A DNA stretch of 64,000 bases, taken from contig JAQVAV010000005.1 in the NCBI GenBank assembly GCA_028690665.1, positions 224,915 to 288,914 on the forward strand, in the 5' to 3' direction. This stretch comes from Paludibacter sp. Lineage in GTDB: Bacteria > Bacteroidota > Bacteroidia > Bacteroidales > Paludibacteraceae. Within the stretch, counting starts at the first letter, position 1, and each line of letters starts with the position of its first letter. The position numbers were made by a program, and so were the translations under genes. A model generated the notes under the pieces. The model worked only from the letters and a program-made list of their open reading frames with translations, ran no database searches and had not been told where the DNA came from. This document shows, in pieces, positions 25,245 to 33,236 of this stretch.

Positions 25245-26030
25245 ATGACGAAAGTACGTGCCAAAAAACATTTGGGACAGCACTTCCTGCGCGACCTGGA
25301 AGTAGCACGTCGTATAGCTGCGAGCTTACCGCTCGACGGGCAGACCTCCGTGCTTGAAATAGGCCCGGGAACAGGAGTTTTAACTCAATTTCTACTGCAA
25401 AATCCACAAATAGACCTCACGGCTATTGAACTTGATAGAGAATCGGTAGAATACCTCCACGAAAATTATCCACAACTAAAAGTTATCGAAGGCGATTTTC
25501 TGAAAATAGATTTGAAAAAACTATTTTCGGATAAGTTCTGCATTATCGGTAATTTGCCTTATAACATTTCGAGTCAAATTTTTTTTAAAATGCTCGACAA
25601 CAAAGAGTCGATACCATGTCTGGTAGGTATGATTCAGAAAGAAGTGGCCGAACGCATGGCAGCCAAAGCCGGAAATAAAACTTACGGCATTCTGAGTGTA
25701 TTGATGCAGGCTTATTATTCAATCGATTATTTGTTTACGGTGCACGAACATGTGTTTGACCCTCCGCCCAAAGTCAAATCGGCTGTTATTCGACTCACCC
25801 GCAACGATGTAAAGAAAATTGACTGTAACGAGCAACTTTTCAAAACAGTAGTGAAAACAGCCTTTAATCAGCGACGAAAGCAGATGCGCAATTCGTTGAA
25901 ACCGCTGTTGGAAAAAGACAATCCTATATTTACCGACCCGGTCTTCGATTTGCGTCCCGAGCAGCTTGATGTAGCCGCATTTGTCGACCTGACAAATAAA
26001 ATTGAGAAAGTACTACCATCGAAAGAATAA
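25245..26030 (+). CDS. rsmA: 16S rRNA (adenine1518-N6/adenine1519-N6)-dimethyltransferase
   Basis: This 261-residue protein is a full-length RsmA/KsgA. It has the family start KHLGQHFL (residues 8-15), the SAM-binding EIGPGTG (38-44), and the catalytic motif IV NLPYNISS (103-110). The C-terminal segment with HVFDPPPKVKSAV and FNQRRKQMRNSL is typical. The enzyme dimethylates two adjacent adenines in helix 45 of 16S rRNA during small-subunit maturation. An upstream ATG at 25223 is out of frame, so the chosen start is the first in-frame ATG. It is transcribed divergently from the GtrA-flippase pair; corA follows in the same direction about 165 bp downstream. Confidence 0.97.
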   Translation: MTKVRAKKHLGQHFLRDLEVARRIAASLPLDGQTSVLEIGPGTGVLTQFLLQNPQIDLTAIELDRESVEYLHENYPQLKVIEGDFLKIDLKKLFSDKFCIIGNLPYNISSQIFFKMLDNKESIPCLVGMIQKEVAERMAAKAGNKTYGILSVLMQAYYSIDYLFTVHEHVFDPPPKVKSAVIRLTRNDVKKIDCNEQLFKTVVKTAFNQRRKQMRNSLKPLLEKDNPIFTDPVFDLRPEQLDVAAFVDLTNKIEKVLPSKE

Positions 26031-26178
26031 TATTCTGAATTTGAAAGTGCAGGTCTGACTATTTTTTAGAGAGAAGCCAATTGTAATAAAAATTTGAAAT
26101 ACGTTTATTAAAATGTATTTCCGATAAGTTGAAAAACAACGGATTTGTGACGAATCTGCCTCTTATCGAAAAAATTGG

Positions 26179-26185
26179 AAAGGAG
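26179..26185 (+). promoter_or_regulatory. Ribosome binding site that fixes the corA start
   Basis: AAAGGAG lies 9 nt before the ATG at 26195. Purine-rich Shine-Dalgarno sites are rare in this genome, and this one argues against the earlier in-frame TTG at 26129. Confidence 0.6.
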
Positions 26186-26194
26186 AATGTATTT

Positions 26195-27142
26195 ATGTCA
26201 GAATTAAGGCTTTTTTACCACGAAAATGGTAAACTCAAAATATCAAAGAGTCTCGATACTCTGCAAAAGGTAGATCTTGCAAATCTGATCTGGATCGACC
26301 TGAACGATGTTACAGATGCAGAAGAAACAGCACTCGAACAGTTTCTGAAAATTTATATCCAGGAAGACGAGGAAATCGAAGAAATTGAAATGAGCTCGCG
26401 GTTTATTCAAACCGAAGACAGCGTTGTTGTGAACTCTCATTTTTTGCTTGAAAATTTTCAGCTCGAACCAATTTCATTGATTATGAAAAAAGGCATTTTA
26501 GTCTCGGTCCGCGACACAGAGCTGAAATCATTCAATGAAACGATCAAAAAAATGTTTGCCAACACCCGTAATTTTACAACAGGTTATCATGTACTGGTAA
26601 CTTTGCTCGAAACCAGGGTGGAATTTGATGCGGACATTATTGAGGATATTACTGATCAGATTACCAACTTAAGTAAGACTTTGAACACAGAAGATGATCT
26701 TGATGAAGATATTCTGATCCGGATTAAGGATATGCAGGAAAAAGTTATGATTATCCGTCAAAATATTATGGACAAACAACGTGTCGTATCTAATCTTCTG
26801 AAATGCAATCTTATACCACCAGAGTTAATGCAGCGTCTAACCATGGTTATCAAAGACATTAACTCTTTATTTGAATATATCCGTTTCGGGTTCGATCGTT
26901 TGGATTACCTCCAGGATACTTTCCTCGGTCTTGTAAACCTGCAGCAAAATAAGATCATCAAAATCTTTACCGTGGTTTCCGTCATATTTATGCCACCGAC
27001 TTTAATAGCCAGTCTTTATGGTATGAACTTTAAGTTTATGCCTGAGTTAAGCTGGAAATACGGATACCCGTTCTCTATTGTATTGATGATTGCCTTTGCC
27101 GGTGCAGTATTATTTTATTTCCGAAAGAGGAAATGGTTATAA
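26195..27142 (+). CDS. corA: CorA family magnesium/divalent cation transporter
   Basis: From the ATG preceded by AAAGGAG the protein is 315 residues, matching the usual CorA length of about 316. It has a long acidic, helical cytoplasmic domain (about 1-250) and two C-terminal membrane helices (about 255-275 and 292-308). These are separated by the signature YGMNF (275-279) that forms the selectivity loop, and a basic tail RKRKWL ends the protein. CorA forms homopentamers in the inner membrane and imports Mg2+ (some members move Co2+, Ni2+ or Zn2+). A shared hairpin terminator separates it from the convergent PepSY gene. Confidence 0.92.
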   Translation: MSELRLFYHENGKLKISKSLDTLQKVDLANLIWIDLNDVTDAEETALEQFLKIYIQEDEEIEEIEMSSRFIQTEDSVVVNSHFLLENFQLEPISLIMKKGILVSVRDTELKSFNETIKKMFANTRNFTTGYHVLVTLLETRVEFDADIIEDITDQITNLSKTLNTEDDLDEDILIRIKDMQEKVMIIRQNIMDKQRVVSNLLKCNLIPPELMQRLTMVIKDINSLFEYIRFGFDRLDYLQDTFLGLVNLQQNKIIKIFTVVSVIFMPPTLIASLYGMNFKFMPELSWKYGYPFSIVLMIAFAGAVLFYFRKRKWL

Positions 27143-27150
27143 AAATAAAG

Positions 27151-27198
27151 AAGAGTGTCTAAAAAAGAATAGCAAATAACCTCTAGACACTCTTTTTT
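27151..27198. terminator. Bidirectional terminator between corA and the PepSY gene
   Basis: An 11-bp perfect stem (27151-27161 with 27184-27194) is followed by T runs on both strands. The stop codon of the convergent PepSY gene (27183-27185) overlaps the right arm, so the hairpin is partly inside the gene. Confidence 0.8.
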
Positions 27199-28286
27199 AA
27201 ATTGTTTTTTTGCAGAACGCTTTTCTTCTTTTTTACTTTCCGCCACCAGATATAATAACCTGTCAGAGGAAGACTTGTACCAATAAGGCCAGCGACAAAA
27301 GTAAAGATCTTCGACCAGATCCCCCAATAACTTCCTACATGCAAATCGTGATACCAACCTGCAATTTTAGAAGAATAAGATTGCTGATTATATAGTTCTA
27401 CCGAAACAATTTTTCCGGATTGCTGATCAAATTTATATTTATCAGACGCTCTCGATGTTGGCGCTTTTTTTTGATGTACCAGCGCTTTTCCATTTTCAAC
27501 AACAACATATTCGTGATCCGAATTCAATGTACAAAGCTCATCGACGACTTTTTGCCATGAGCTGAAAGCGACTTTAGCATCTCTGTTTTTTTTAGTTTTT
27601 TCAGGACTTCTTTGTTGAGGAATTTCTGCTCCTAACAATTTATAAACTCCATTCCGATACCAGTCGAACGACCACATTGTACCGGTTACAGCCGATATAA
27701 GCAATACAAGAAAAGCATAAGCGCCTAACACATGATGCAGGTCATAATAAAAACGCTTTGATCCTTTTTGGGTTTCTACAAGAAACTTATTTTTCTTCCC
27801 CCGCTTGGGAAACCATATTACAAATCCGGAAATGAGAATAACAATAAACAACAATGTTGCGATACCTACGGAATATTTCCCCCACGTTCTCGTATCATCC
27901 AGCAACCATCGATGTAGAGACATAATCCAGAAAAATGGACTTTCTTTTGGAGAATACACTTCGACAATCTGGCCTGTGTAAGGATTTACATAAGCAGTCA
28001 AACGGAATCCTTTAGCAAGTCCCATTGCATAATTTTTTGCCGGATCAGCATAAATTTTCACATTTTTCACTTGATTATCGGTCATCTGCTTATTGGCCTT
28101 AAGAATAAGCTCCTCCAATGGAAGAGGAACCTCATGAGTCTGTTCGTGAAAATATCGTTGAGGGTTAGCCCACTCCTGTATCTCATCCTGAAAAACCAAC
28201 ATGGTACCACTCAGGCAGATAATGAATATAATTAATCCAGCCGGAATCGACAGCCATTTATGCAGTACTCTGAAAAACTTTCTCAT
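27183..28286 (-). CDS. PepSY-associated transmembrane protein (iron-uptake linked)
   Basis: This 367-residue protein has four membrane helices: about 12-33 (GLIIFIICLSGTMLVF), 140-160, 190-210 and 325-350. Periplasmic PepSY-type segments lie between them. Histidines in HKW, LHRW, YDLHHVLG and YHDLHVG sit near the helix ends, the usual pattern for this family and compatible with haem binding. Such proteins accompany siderophore receptors and are thought to act as inner-membrane ferric-siderophore reductases or energy-coupling parts. The gene lies 82 bp downstream of a TonB-dependent siderophore-type receptor on the same strand and is probably co-transcribed with it. The reductase role is inference. 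Confidence 0.85.
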   Translation of the reverse strand: MRKFFRVLHKWLSIPAGLIIFIICLSGTMLVFQDEIQEWANPQRYFHEQTHEVPLPLEELILKANKQMTDNQVKNVKIYADPAKNYAMGLAKGFRLTAYVNPYTGQIVEVYSPKESPFFWIMSLHRWLLDDTRTWGKYSVGIATLLFIVILISGFVIWFPKRGKKNKFLVETQKGSKRFYYDLHHVLGAYAFLVLLISAVTGTMWSFDWYRNGVYKLLGAEIPQQRSPEKTKKNRDAKVAFSSWQKVVDELCTLNSDHEYVVVENGKALVHQKKAPTSRASDKYKFDQQSGKIVSVELYNQQSYSSKIAGWYHDLHVGSYWGIWSKIFTFVAGLIGTSLPLTGYYIWWRKVKKKKSVLQKNNLKKSV

Positions 28287-28368
28287 TAAAATTTTTATAT
28301 ATAAGTGCCCAATCCAATTTCAAAGGAATCAGATCAGGCAACTTAGTCAGATAAATAACGAACTTAAT

Positions 28369-30759
28369 TTAAAACTTATAGGAAACAACTGCGGCAAAAT
28401 TTTTTGGATCGATTTGGTTAATATATCCTCCTCGATAATACGCATTATATCCGATAGCATCAAAAATATTATTTGCAAAAACCCGAACTGTAACACGATG
28501 AATGTTGTATGCCAATTGTAAATTTACAGTTGTATATGCAGGCATTTCAAAAGGTTTTACCCCGGCGGGAGTCCCGTGTCCATCAGGGCTCAGACTATAT
28601 TCATTCACGGGACGCTCTCCCACATAGTAAGTTCCTAATCCGGCAGAAAGGCCTTTTAGCGCCGACTTTTCAAACGTATAATAAACCCAGGCGTTAGCTG
28701 TATGATCAGGTGCATTCATCGGTGAAGATCCATTCACATACGAGGGACTGTTTTCATAATGGGCGTTCAGATATGCATATCCTAACATTACCTGAAGCTC
28801 AGGCAGTATTCGCCCGTTTAATTCTACCTCTATTCCGTTTCGTAATAAATCTCCTGCTTTAATATAATATCCGGTTGATGTATTTGTTCCTTCAACATAT
28901 TCTGTATTTGAAAGATTTTCCGTGATAATATCAAAATAGGTAAAATTAAATCTTAATCGATTATTTAGCCAGTCTGACTTAACTCCGACTTCAAGTTGTT
29001 TCGTTGTAGAAGGTCCGATTTCTTCTCCATTTGACATCCTATTTGCTGCCGACCGAAGACTTGTTGTAGTAGTGTATGATCCGAAGAGATTAATATTTTT
29101 AACCGGAGAAATCATAGCCCCGACCATTGGATTCCATACATCTCCTTTGGTTGGCCCTACACTGGTTGCCGCAACACTCAATCCATAACTATACCTCAAC
29201 CCAAGAATGGCTTTCAGGTATTTGTTAATGGTCATTACTTCTTGTGCCATGATTCCATAGCTCGAAGATTGAGATTCAACCGGAGAAGCCGCAGACATAC
29301 TGACAGTCTTTGTAATTGTATTGGGAATATTTTCCTGCAATACATCGATAGTGTCAATTACGGCTGAGCCATACGAAGTTGTCGAAAGGTCAGTGTACTT
29401 ATAATCGAAACCAATCTGAAAAGTATGTTTCACCAGTCCGGTATAAACATCCCTACCGACAAAATCAAGTTGGAATACCTCGTTATTATCATCACGCAAA
29501 GACCGGCTGACAGTACGTTTTCTCATATTATATTCACCCGGATATACATTTAAAATACTCGCCAAGGCAGTTGATGTATTGTCCACTTTATAGGATGAGG
29601 CAAAGTAGGAAACTCTCAAAGAGTATTTATCGCTTATTTTTCTGTTGACACGAATGGCACGGGTTGTTGTAATATTATTCGTGTTGTCTGTTTTAAAACC
29701 AAAAAATTTGCTGTATGGCATTTTGTACAGAGCATCCACTGAATCTGCAGCAAGATTTACGCTGCTTGTATAAGGGGTTCTGTTGTCATTCAAATAATCC
29801 ATTTCTAAAGTAACAATAGTTTTTTCATCAGGACGCCACTCCAAACTTGGATTAATATAGACTCTGCTTGAATTAATTACAGGCCGATAATTATCACTGC
29901 GCTCAAAAGCCCCGTTGAGACGGAACGCAATATTTTTTTCACGACTCAATACAGACTGAACATCGAAAGTTGGCCGAAAATATCCCCAATTTCCACCCCG
30001 TAAAGAAACCTCTCCGGCCGAAATAAATTTAGGAGTTTTTGTCACTACGTTAACAACTCCTCCCGGACTTCCTAAATCATTTCCGATTCCCTGCGTTATT
30101 GCAGCAGAACCTTTTATGACCTGAACACTTTCTACTCCCTGCATTTCGGTAAGTGCAGATGCTGTACGAAAATCAGAGTCTAACCGAACTCCGTTTTTTA
30201 CAACAGGCACACCACGATAACCACGGCTTGAGAGACTTTCGCGAACACCTCCGTAAGATCCGAACAAAGTAACTCCCGGAACGTTTCTAACAGCATCTGT
30301 AACTGTAAGAACTCCTTGTTCCGCAATTGCTTTTTCTGATATGATAGAAATACTTTGAATTTGCTCTGAAGGACGCAATGGCATACGGGTAATCACATCC
30401 AACTTTTCTGGTTGTTTGTATCTTTCTCCAAAAACTTCGACATCTTTGAGATGAGTATTGGCTTGTAGTCGAATTTGTAATTCTCCTTTAGAATTGTATG
30501 AAGAATCTATTTTCTGAACATAAGGTTCGTGGCCGATAAAGTTGGCAATAATTGTAGCTGATTTATCCGGCATATTCGGTAATTCAAAATAGCCCTCTGA
30601 ATCAGTGACGGTACCTGTGCCGGATTCTTTAATCATAACCGTTGCAGAAATAAGCGGGGCACCTTTGTTATCCATAACTTTTCCTTTGATATTCAGAGCA
30701 AATAATGGTATTGATAATATTGTAACTAAACTGGTAATAAAAATTTTAATTGATCTCAT
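28369..30759 (-). CDS. TonB-dependent siderophore-type outer-membrane receptor
   Basis: The start is placed at MRSIKIFITS because it gives a signal peptide; an upstream in-frame ATG adds 20 unlikely residues. The 796-residue protein has an N-terminal carboxypeptidase-regulatory-like domain (about 20-105; GKVMDNKGAPLISATV). A plug follows (about 125-240; VRNVPGVTLFGSYGG, SSRGYRGVPVVKNGVR, VQVIKGSAA), then a 22-strand barrel ending in VSYKF. The SRG(Y/F) and NGVR plug motifs match the FhuE/FpvA siderophore-receptor class rather than the SusC class. It should bind ferric siderophore at the surface and pass it to the periplasm using TonB energy. No clear Fur box was found upstream. Confidence 0.9.
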   Translation of the reverse strand: MRSIKIFITSLVTILSIPLFALNIKGKVMDNKGAPLISATVMIKESGTGTVTDSEGYFELPNMPDKSATIIANFIGHEPYVQKIDSSYNSKGELQIRLQANTHLKDVEVFGERYKQPEKLDVITRMPLRPSEQIQSISIISEKAIAEQGVLTVTDAVRNVPGVTLFGSYGGVRESLSSRGYRGVPVVKNGVRLDSDFRTASALTEMQGVESVQVIKGSAAITQGIGNDLGSPGGVVNVVTKTPKFISAGEVSLRGGNWGYFRPTFDVQSVLSREKNIAFRLNGAFERSDNYRPVINSSRVYINPSLEWRPDEKTIVTLEMDYLNDNRTPYTSSVNLAADSVDALYKMPYSKFFGFKTDNTNNITTTRAIRVNRKISDKYSLRVSYFASSYKVDNTSTALASILNVYPGEYNMRKRTVSRSLRDDNNEVFQLDFVGRDVYTGLVKHTFQIGFDYKYTDLSTTSYGSAVIDTIDVLQENIPNTITKTVSMSAASPVESQSSSYGIMAQEVMTINKYLKAILGLRYSYGLSVAATSVGPTKGDVWNPMVGAMISPVKNINLFGSYTTTTSLRSAANRMSNGEEIGPSTTKQLEVGVKSDWLNNRLRFNFTYFDIITENLSNTEYVEGTNTSTGYYIKAGDLLRNGIEVELNGRILPELQVMLGYAYLNAHYENSPSYVNGSSPMNAPDHTANAWVYYTFEKSALKGLSAGLGTYYVGERPVNEYSLSPDGHGTPAGVKPFEMPAYTTVNLQLAYNIHRVTVRVFANNIFDAIGYNAYYRGGYINQIDPKNFAAVVSYKF

Positions 30760-30926
30760 TTTTGTGTTTATTATAAATTCGACACAAAGTTCGTTTTTCA
30801 TTCCAATGCGTACAATCACTAATTCTTGTTAGTTTTTAAAAATTTTTTCAATATAAATTATTACTAATTGTACTTATCGCCAGTATAAAATCATATCTAC
30901 TGTTTAAACACAATACCTAAAAAAGA

Positions 30927-30973
30927 AAACCGGACAAATCTGTTTAGTAAAAAAACAGTATTTGCCCGGTTTT
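30927..30973 (-). terminator. Intrinsic terminator after sppA
   Basis: An imperfect long stem (AAAACCGG / CCGGTTTT outer arms with CAAAT/ATTTG and CTGTTT/AACAG inside) is followed on the minus strand by a T-rich tract. It lies 23 nt past the sppA stop. Confidence 0.65.
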
Positions 30974-30995
30974 CAAGCAATAGCCTTTAATCTGA

Positions 30996-32696
30996 TCATT
31001 CGTCAACTATAATAAAACTTTTTGCCTGAATCTTGTCCAGATTCTGCACATCATTCATTTTTTGAAAAATATCATAATAACTTCCTAAATTTTGTTGTAT
31101 AATTTCCTCAGATAATTTTTGTTTGAGAGCAGTAAGATAAATACTTCCACCTCTTTTCTCTGTCTGTGGCACCATTAACTGGTAAGTATAACAACCGGCT
31201 AAACGTCCGGCAATTTTCACAGCATCGAAAAGTCCGCCTATTTCATCTACCAAACCAATTTCCTTTGCTTTTTCGCCAGACCATACATGTCCACCTGCAA
31301 TAGCATTTATTTCATCAACGGTTTTCTTACGACCATCAGCACACCGTTTTACAAACAAATCGTAACCTCTGTCCACGTTTTCCTGCATTAGTTTACGTTC
31401 AGCCTCTGCAAACGGACGGTTCACAGAATAAGCATCTCCCATTTTGTTGGTTTTAATTGTCTGGGTGGTCAATCCTATTTTTTGGTTTAATTTGCTCAAA
31501 TCAGGAAACATACCGAAAATTCCTATTGAACCGGTTATTGTAGTGGGTTCGGCAATAATTTTATCGGCCATACATGATATGTAATAGCCTCCTGAAGCTG
31601 CATAATTTCCCATAGAAACCACCAAAGGTTTTTTTTCTTTTAGTTTGGAAAGCGATCGCCAGATTTTCTCGGAATCGAAAGCGCTTCCTCCGGGAGAATT
31701 TACACGCAAAACCACCGCTTTTACACTGCTGTTTCGGGCTAATCCACGGCAAATACGAGCGATATTTTGTGCATCGATACCGTTTCTTGAGCCACCAATG
31801 TCTCCATTTGCATAAATGACGGCAATTTTGTTTTTATTACGGTCTATATTTCTGTTTATGCGGGTGAACGATTCATGCCCGATCAAGCGAAACTTAGGCT
31901 TTTCAGTACTGAGTTTATTTACAATACTGTCAATTTCATCAGCGTAAACCAAGGTATCTATGAGATGAGCTGACTTTAAATCCTGGGAAGGCAAAAGAGC
32001 CGCGTAAAGATCTGCTATCGAATCTACTTCATTGCTACTTATTTTACGGGAAACGGCTATCCCTGAATCAATTGTTTTCCACATAGAATTAAGCATCTCC
32101 GTCAATTGTTCCCGGTTTTCGGTACTCATGCTGTCTTCCGTAAAAGGTTCAGGAGCCGATTTGTACGAACCTACTTTTACGACTTCAAATTTGACCCCTA
32201 ATTTATCAAGTCCGTTTTTATAGAAAGTAGTAGACGAGGATAGCCCTTTCAGATCAATGGTTCCATAAGGATTGAGCATAATCCGGTCTGCAACCGAAAC
32301 TAAATAATAGTTGCTTTGGCTGTATTCATCGGCGTAAGCATAAATAAATTTTCCTGTGCTTTTAAAGTCAATCAGTGCATCGCGTATTTCCTGTATAGAA
32401 GCCCAGCCTGCAAGCAGTTTTCCTCCTTTTAGATAAATACCTTCAATACGGGGATTATATTTTGCAGCCCGTATGTTTTTCAGAATTTGGTTTAAGCCAA
32501 TAGAATTGTTGGCTTTCAGTCCGATTGATTCCATAATTTTATCAGAGAAGGAACTTTCTCCTTTATATTCCAACAATGGGCCATCGAGCTTTAAAACATA
32601 AACCGAATTCGGTTTTACTCTCTTCGCTTCACATTTGTTCTGAAAAACAAAAAGGCTGATAAATATTACCAGTGCTACTTTTAATAAATATTTCAT
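30996..32696 (-). CDS. sppA: Signal peptide peptidase SppA, long (67K) type
   Basis: From the chosen start MKYLLKVALV the protein is 566 residues. The longer frame starts inside a -7 promoter box, which argues against it. A signal/anchor helix (about 1-20) is followed by two S49 protease domains. Numbered from the longer frame, the catalytic lysine is K186 in VGSYKSAPEPF of the first domain and the serine is S375 in NYAASGGYY of the second, the two-domain dyad known from E. coli SppA. It degrades cleaved signal peptides in the membrane or periplasmic face. It is monocistronic, with its own promoter and terminator. Confidence 0.92.
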   Translation of the reverse strand: MKYLLKVALVIFISLFVFQNKCEAKRVKPNSVYVLKLDGPLLEYKGESSFSDKIMESIGLKANNSIGLNQILKNIRAAKYNPRIEGIYLKGGKLLAGWASIQEIRDALIDFKSTGKFIYAYADEYSQSNYYLVSVADRIMLNPYGTIDLKGLSSSTTFYKNGLDKLGVKFEVVKVGSYKSAPEPFTEDSMSTENREQLTEMLNSMWKTIDSGIAVSRKISSNEVDSIADLYAALLPSQDLKSAHLIDTLVYADEIDSIVNKLSTEKPKFRLIGHESFTRINRNIDRNKNKIAVIYANGDIGGSRNGIDAQNIARICRGLARNSSVKAVVLRVNSPGGSAFDSEKIWRSLSKLKEKKPLVVSMGNYAASGGYYISCMADKIIAEPTTITGSIGIFGMFPDLSKLNQKIGLTTQTIKTNKMGDAYSVNRPFAEAERKLMQENVDRGYDLFVKRCADGRKKTVDEINAIAGGHVWSGEKAKEIGLVDEIGGLFDAVKIAGRLAGCYTYQLMVPQTEKRGGSIYLTALKQKLSEEIIQQNLGSYYDIFQKMNDVQNLDKIQAKSFIIVDE

Positions 32697-32714
32697 ACAT
32701 AAAATTTTCATGAC

Positions 32715-32722
32715 CAAAAGTA
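32715..32722 (-). promoter_or_regulatory. -7 promoter box of sppA
   Basis: The minus strand reads TACTTTTG. It overlaps the first codon of the longer possible frame (ATG at 32715-32717), so translation must begin at a later ATG; 32696 is the best choice. Confidence 0.5.
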
Positions 32723-32865
32723 GAAAATATAATTAACAAACATCATAAATATTCTAAAAATAATTTTAATAAAAATAACCAGTTTATAATGAGCATATTG
32801 TACTCGTTCCGAAAAAAGTTTTTCTTTCTTTTTTTGAGAACAACGTGTCATTTAATATTCTTTTG

Positions 32866-32873
32866 TATCTTTG
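32866..32873 (+). promoter_or_regulatory. -7 promoter box of the B12 uptake operon
   Basis: TATCTTTG matches TAnnTTTG and lies just ahead of the cobalamin riboswitch, so the whole aptamer would be transcribed. The nearest upstream TTTG (32833-32836) is about 29 bp away, longer than usual. Confidence 0.5.
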
Positions 32874-32883
32874 CAACCGCATT

Positions 32884-33130
32884 GGTTCACTTGCAAGTTC
32901 TTTGTAAAGTGATTAAAAGGGAATCAGGTGCGAATCCTGAACAGTCCCGCTGCTGTATGCTCTTTTACAACGTTTTTGAACAATACTTTTGCCACTGTTT
33001 GCAAGACAACAGACGGCGGACAACAGACAACAGAGCTAATATTCTCAACTGTCAACTGTCAACTGTCAACTGTCATTTACCGACGGGAAGGCGTTCAAAA
33101 CGAGAGCGAGTCAGAAGACCTGCCATGCAC
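32884..33130 (+). ncRNA. Cobalamin (AdoCbl-type) riboswitch
   Basis: The region carries the conserved cobalamin aptamer blocks in order: AAAGGGAA (near 32917), GGTGCGAATCC (near 32928), CAGTCCCGCTGCTGTA, and after a variable arm TCAGAAGACCTGCCA (33110-33125), the B12-box partner. It precedes btuB and the two other B12-uptake genes and should turn them off when cobalamin is abundant. The variable arm is enlarged by short tandem repeats, listed separately. Confidence 0.9.
33005..33075 (+). repeat. Short tandem repeats inside the riboswitch variable arm
   Basis: Three copies of GACAACAGA (33005-33013, 33019-33027, 33026-33034) are followed by 4.4 copies of the 7-mer TCAACTG (33045-33075). They lie between the conserved core and the final B12-box region, where length variation is tolerated, and look like slippage expansions. 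Confidence 0.8.
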
Positions 33131-33170
33131 AATATGTTTACGGCTTTCGAGGATAGAGCTAAAAACCAAT

Positions 33171-33215
33171 ACAGCACATTTGTTTTCAAACATGCTCTGT
33201 TGATTTTTCTTTTTC
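33171..33215 (+). terminator. Possible riboswitch expression-platform terminator
   Basis: AGCACATTTG and CAAACATGCT form an imperfect stem with a TTTT loop, extended by ACAG/CTGT, and are followed by a T-rich tract (33203-33215) just before the btuB start. This would suit transcription termination control; translation control is the alternative. Confidence 0.4.
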
Positions 33216-33236
33216 TTGCAGGCTATTTGGTTTAAA

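Noticed and set aside
26129..26194. Upstream TTG start for corA
   Set aside because: The ATG at 26195 has an AAAGGAG site and gives the normal CorA length; the extra 22 residues look like non-coding sequence.
27156..27169. TGTCTAAAAAAGAA in the corA terminator as a third copy of the dispersed element
   Set aside because: Only 14 A-rich bases match and the loop and flanking hairpin sequences are absent, so chance is likely.
33045..33075. Short repeats resembling a CRISPR array
   Set aside because: The 7-bp units are directly adjacent without spacers and sit inside the cobalamin riboswitch; no cas gene is present.
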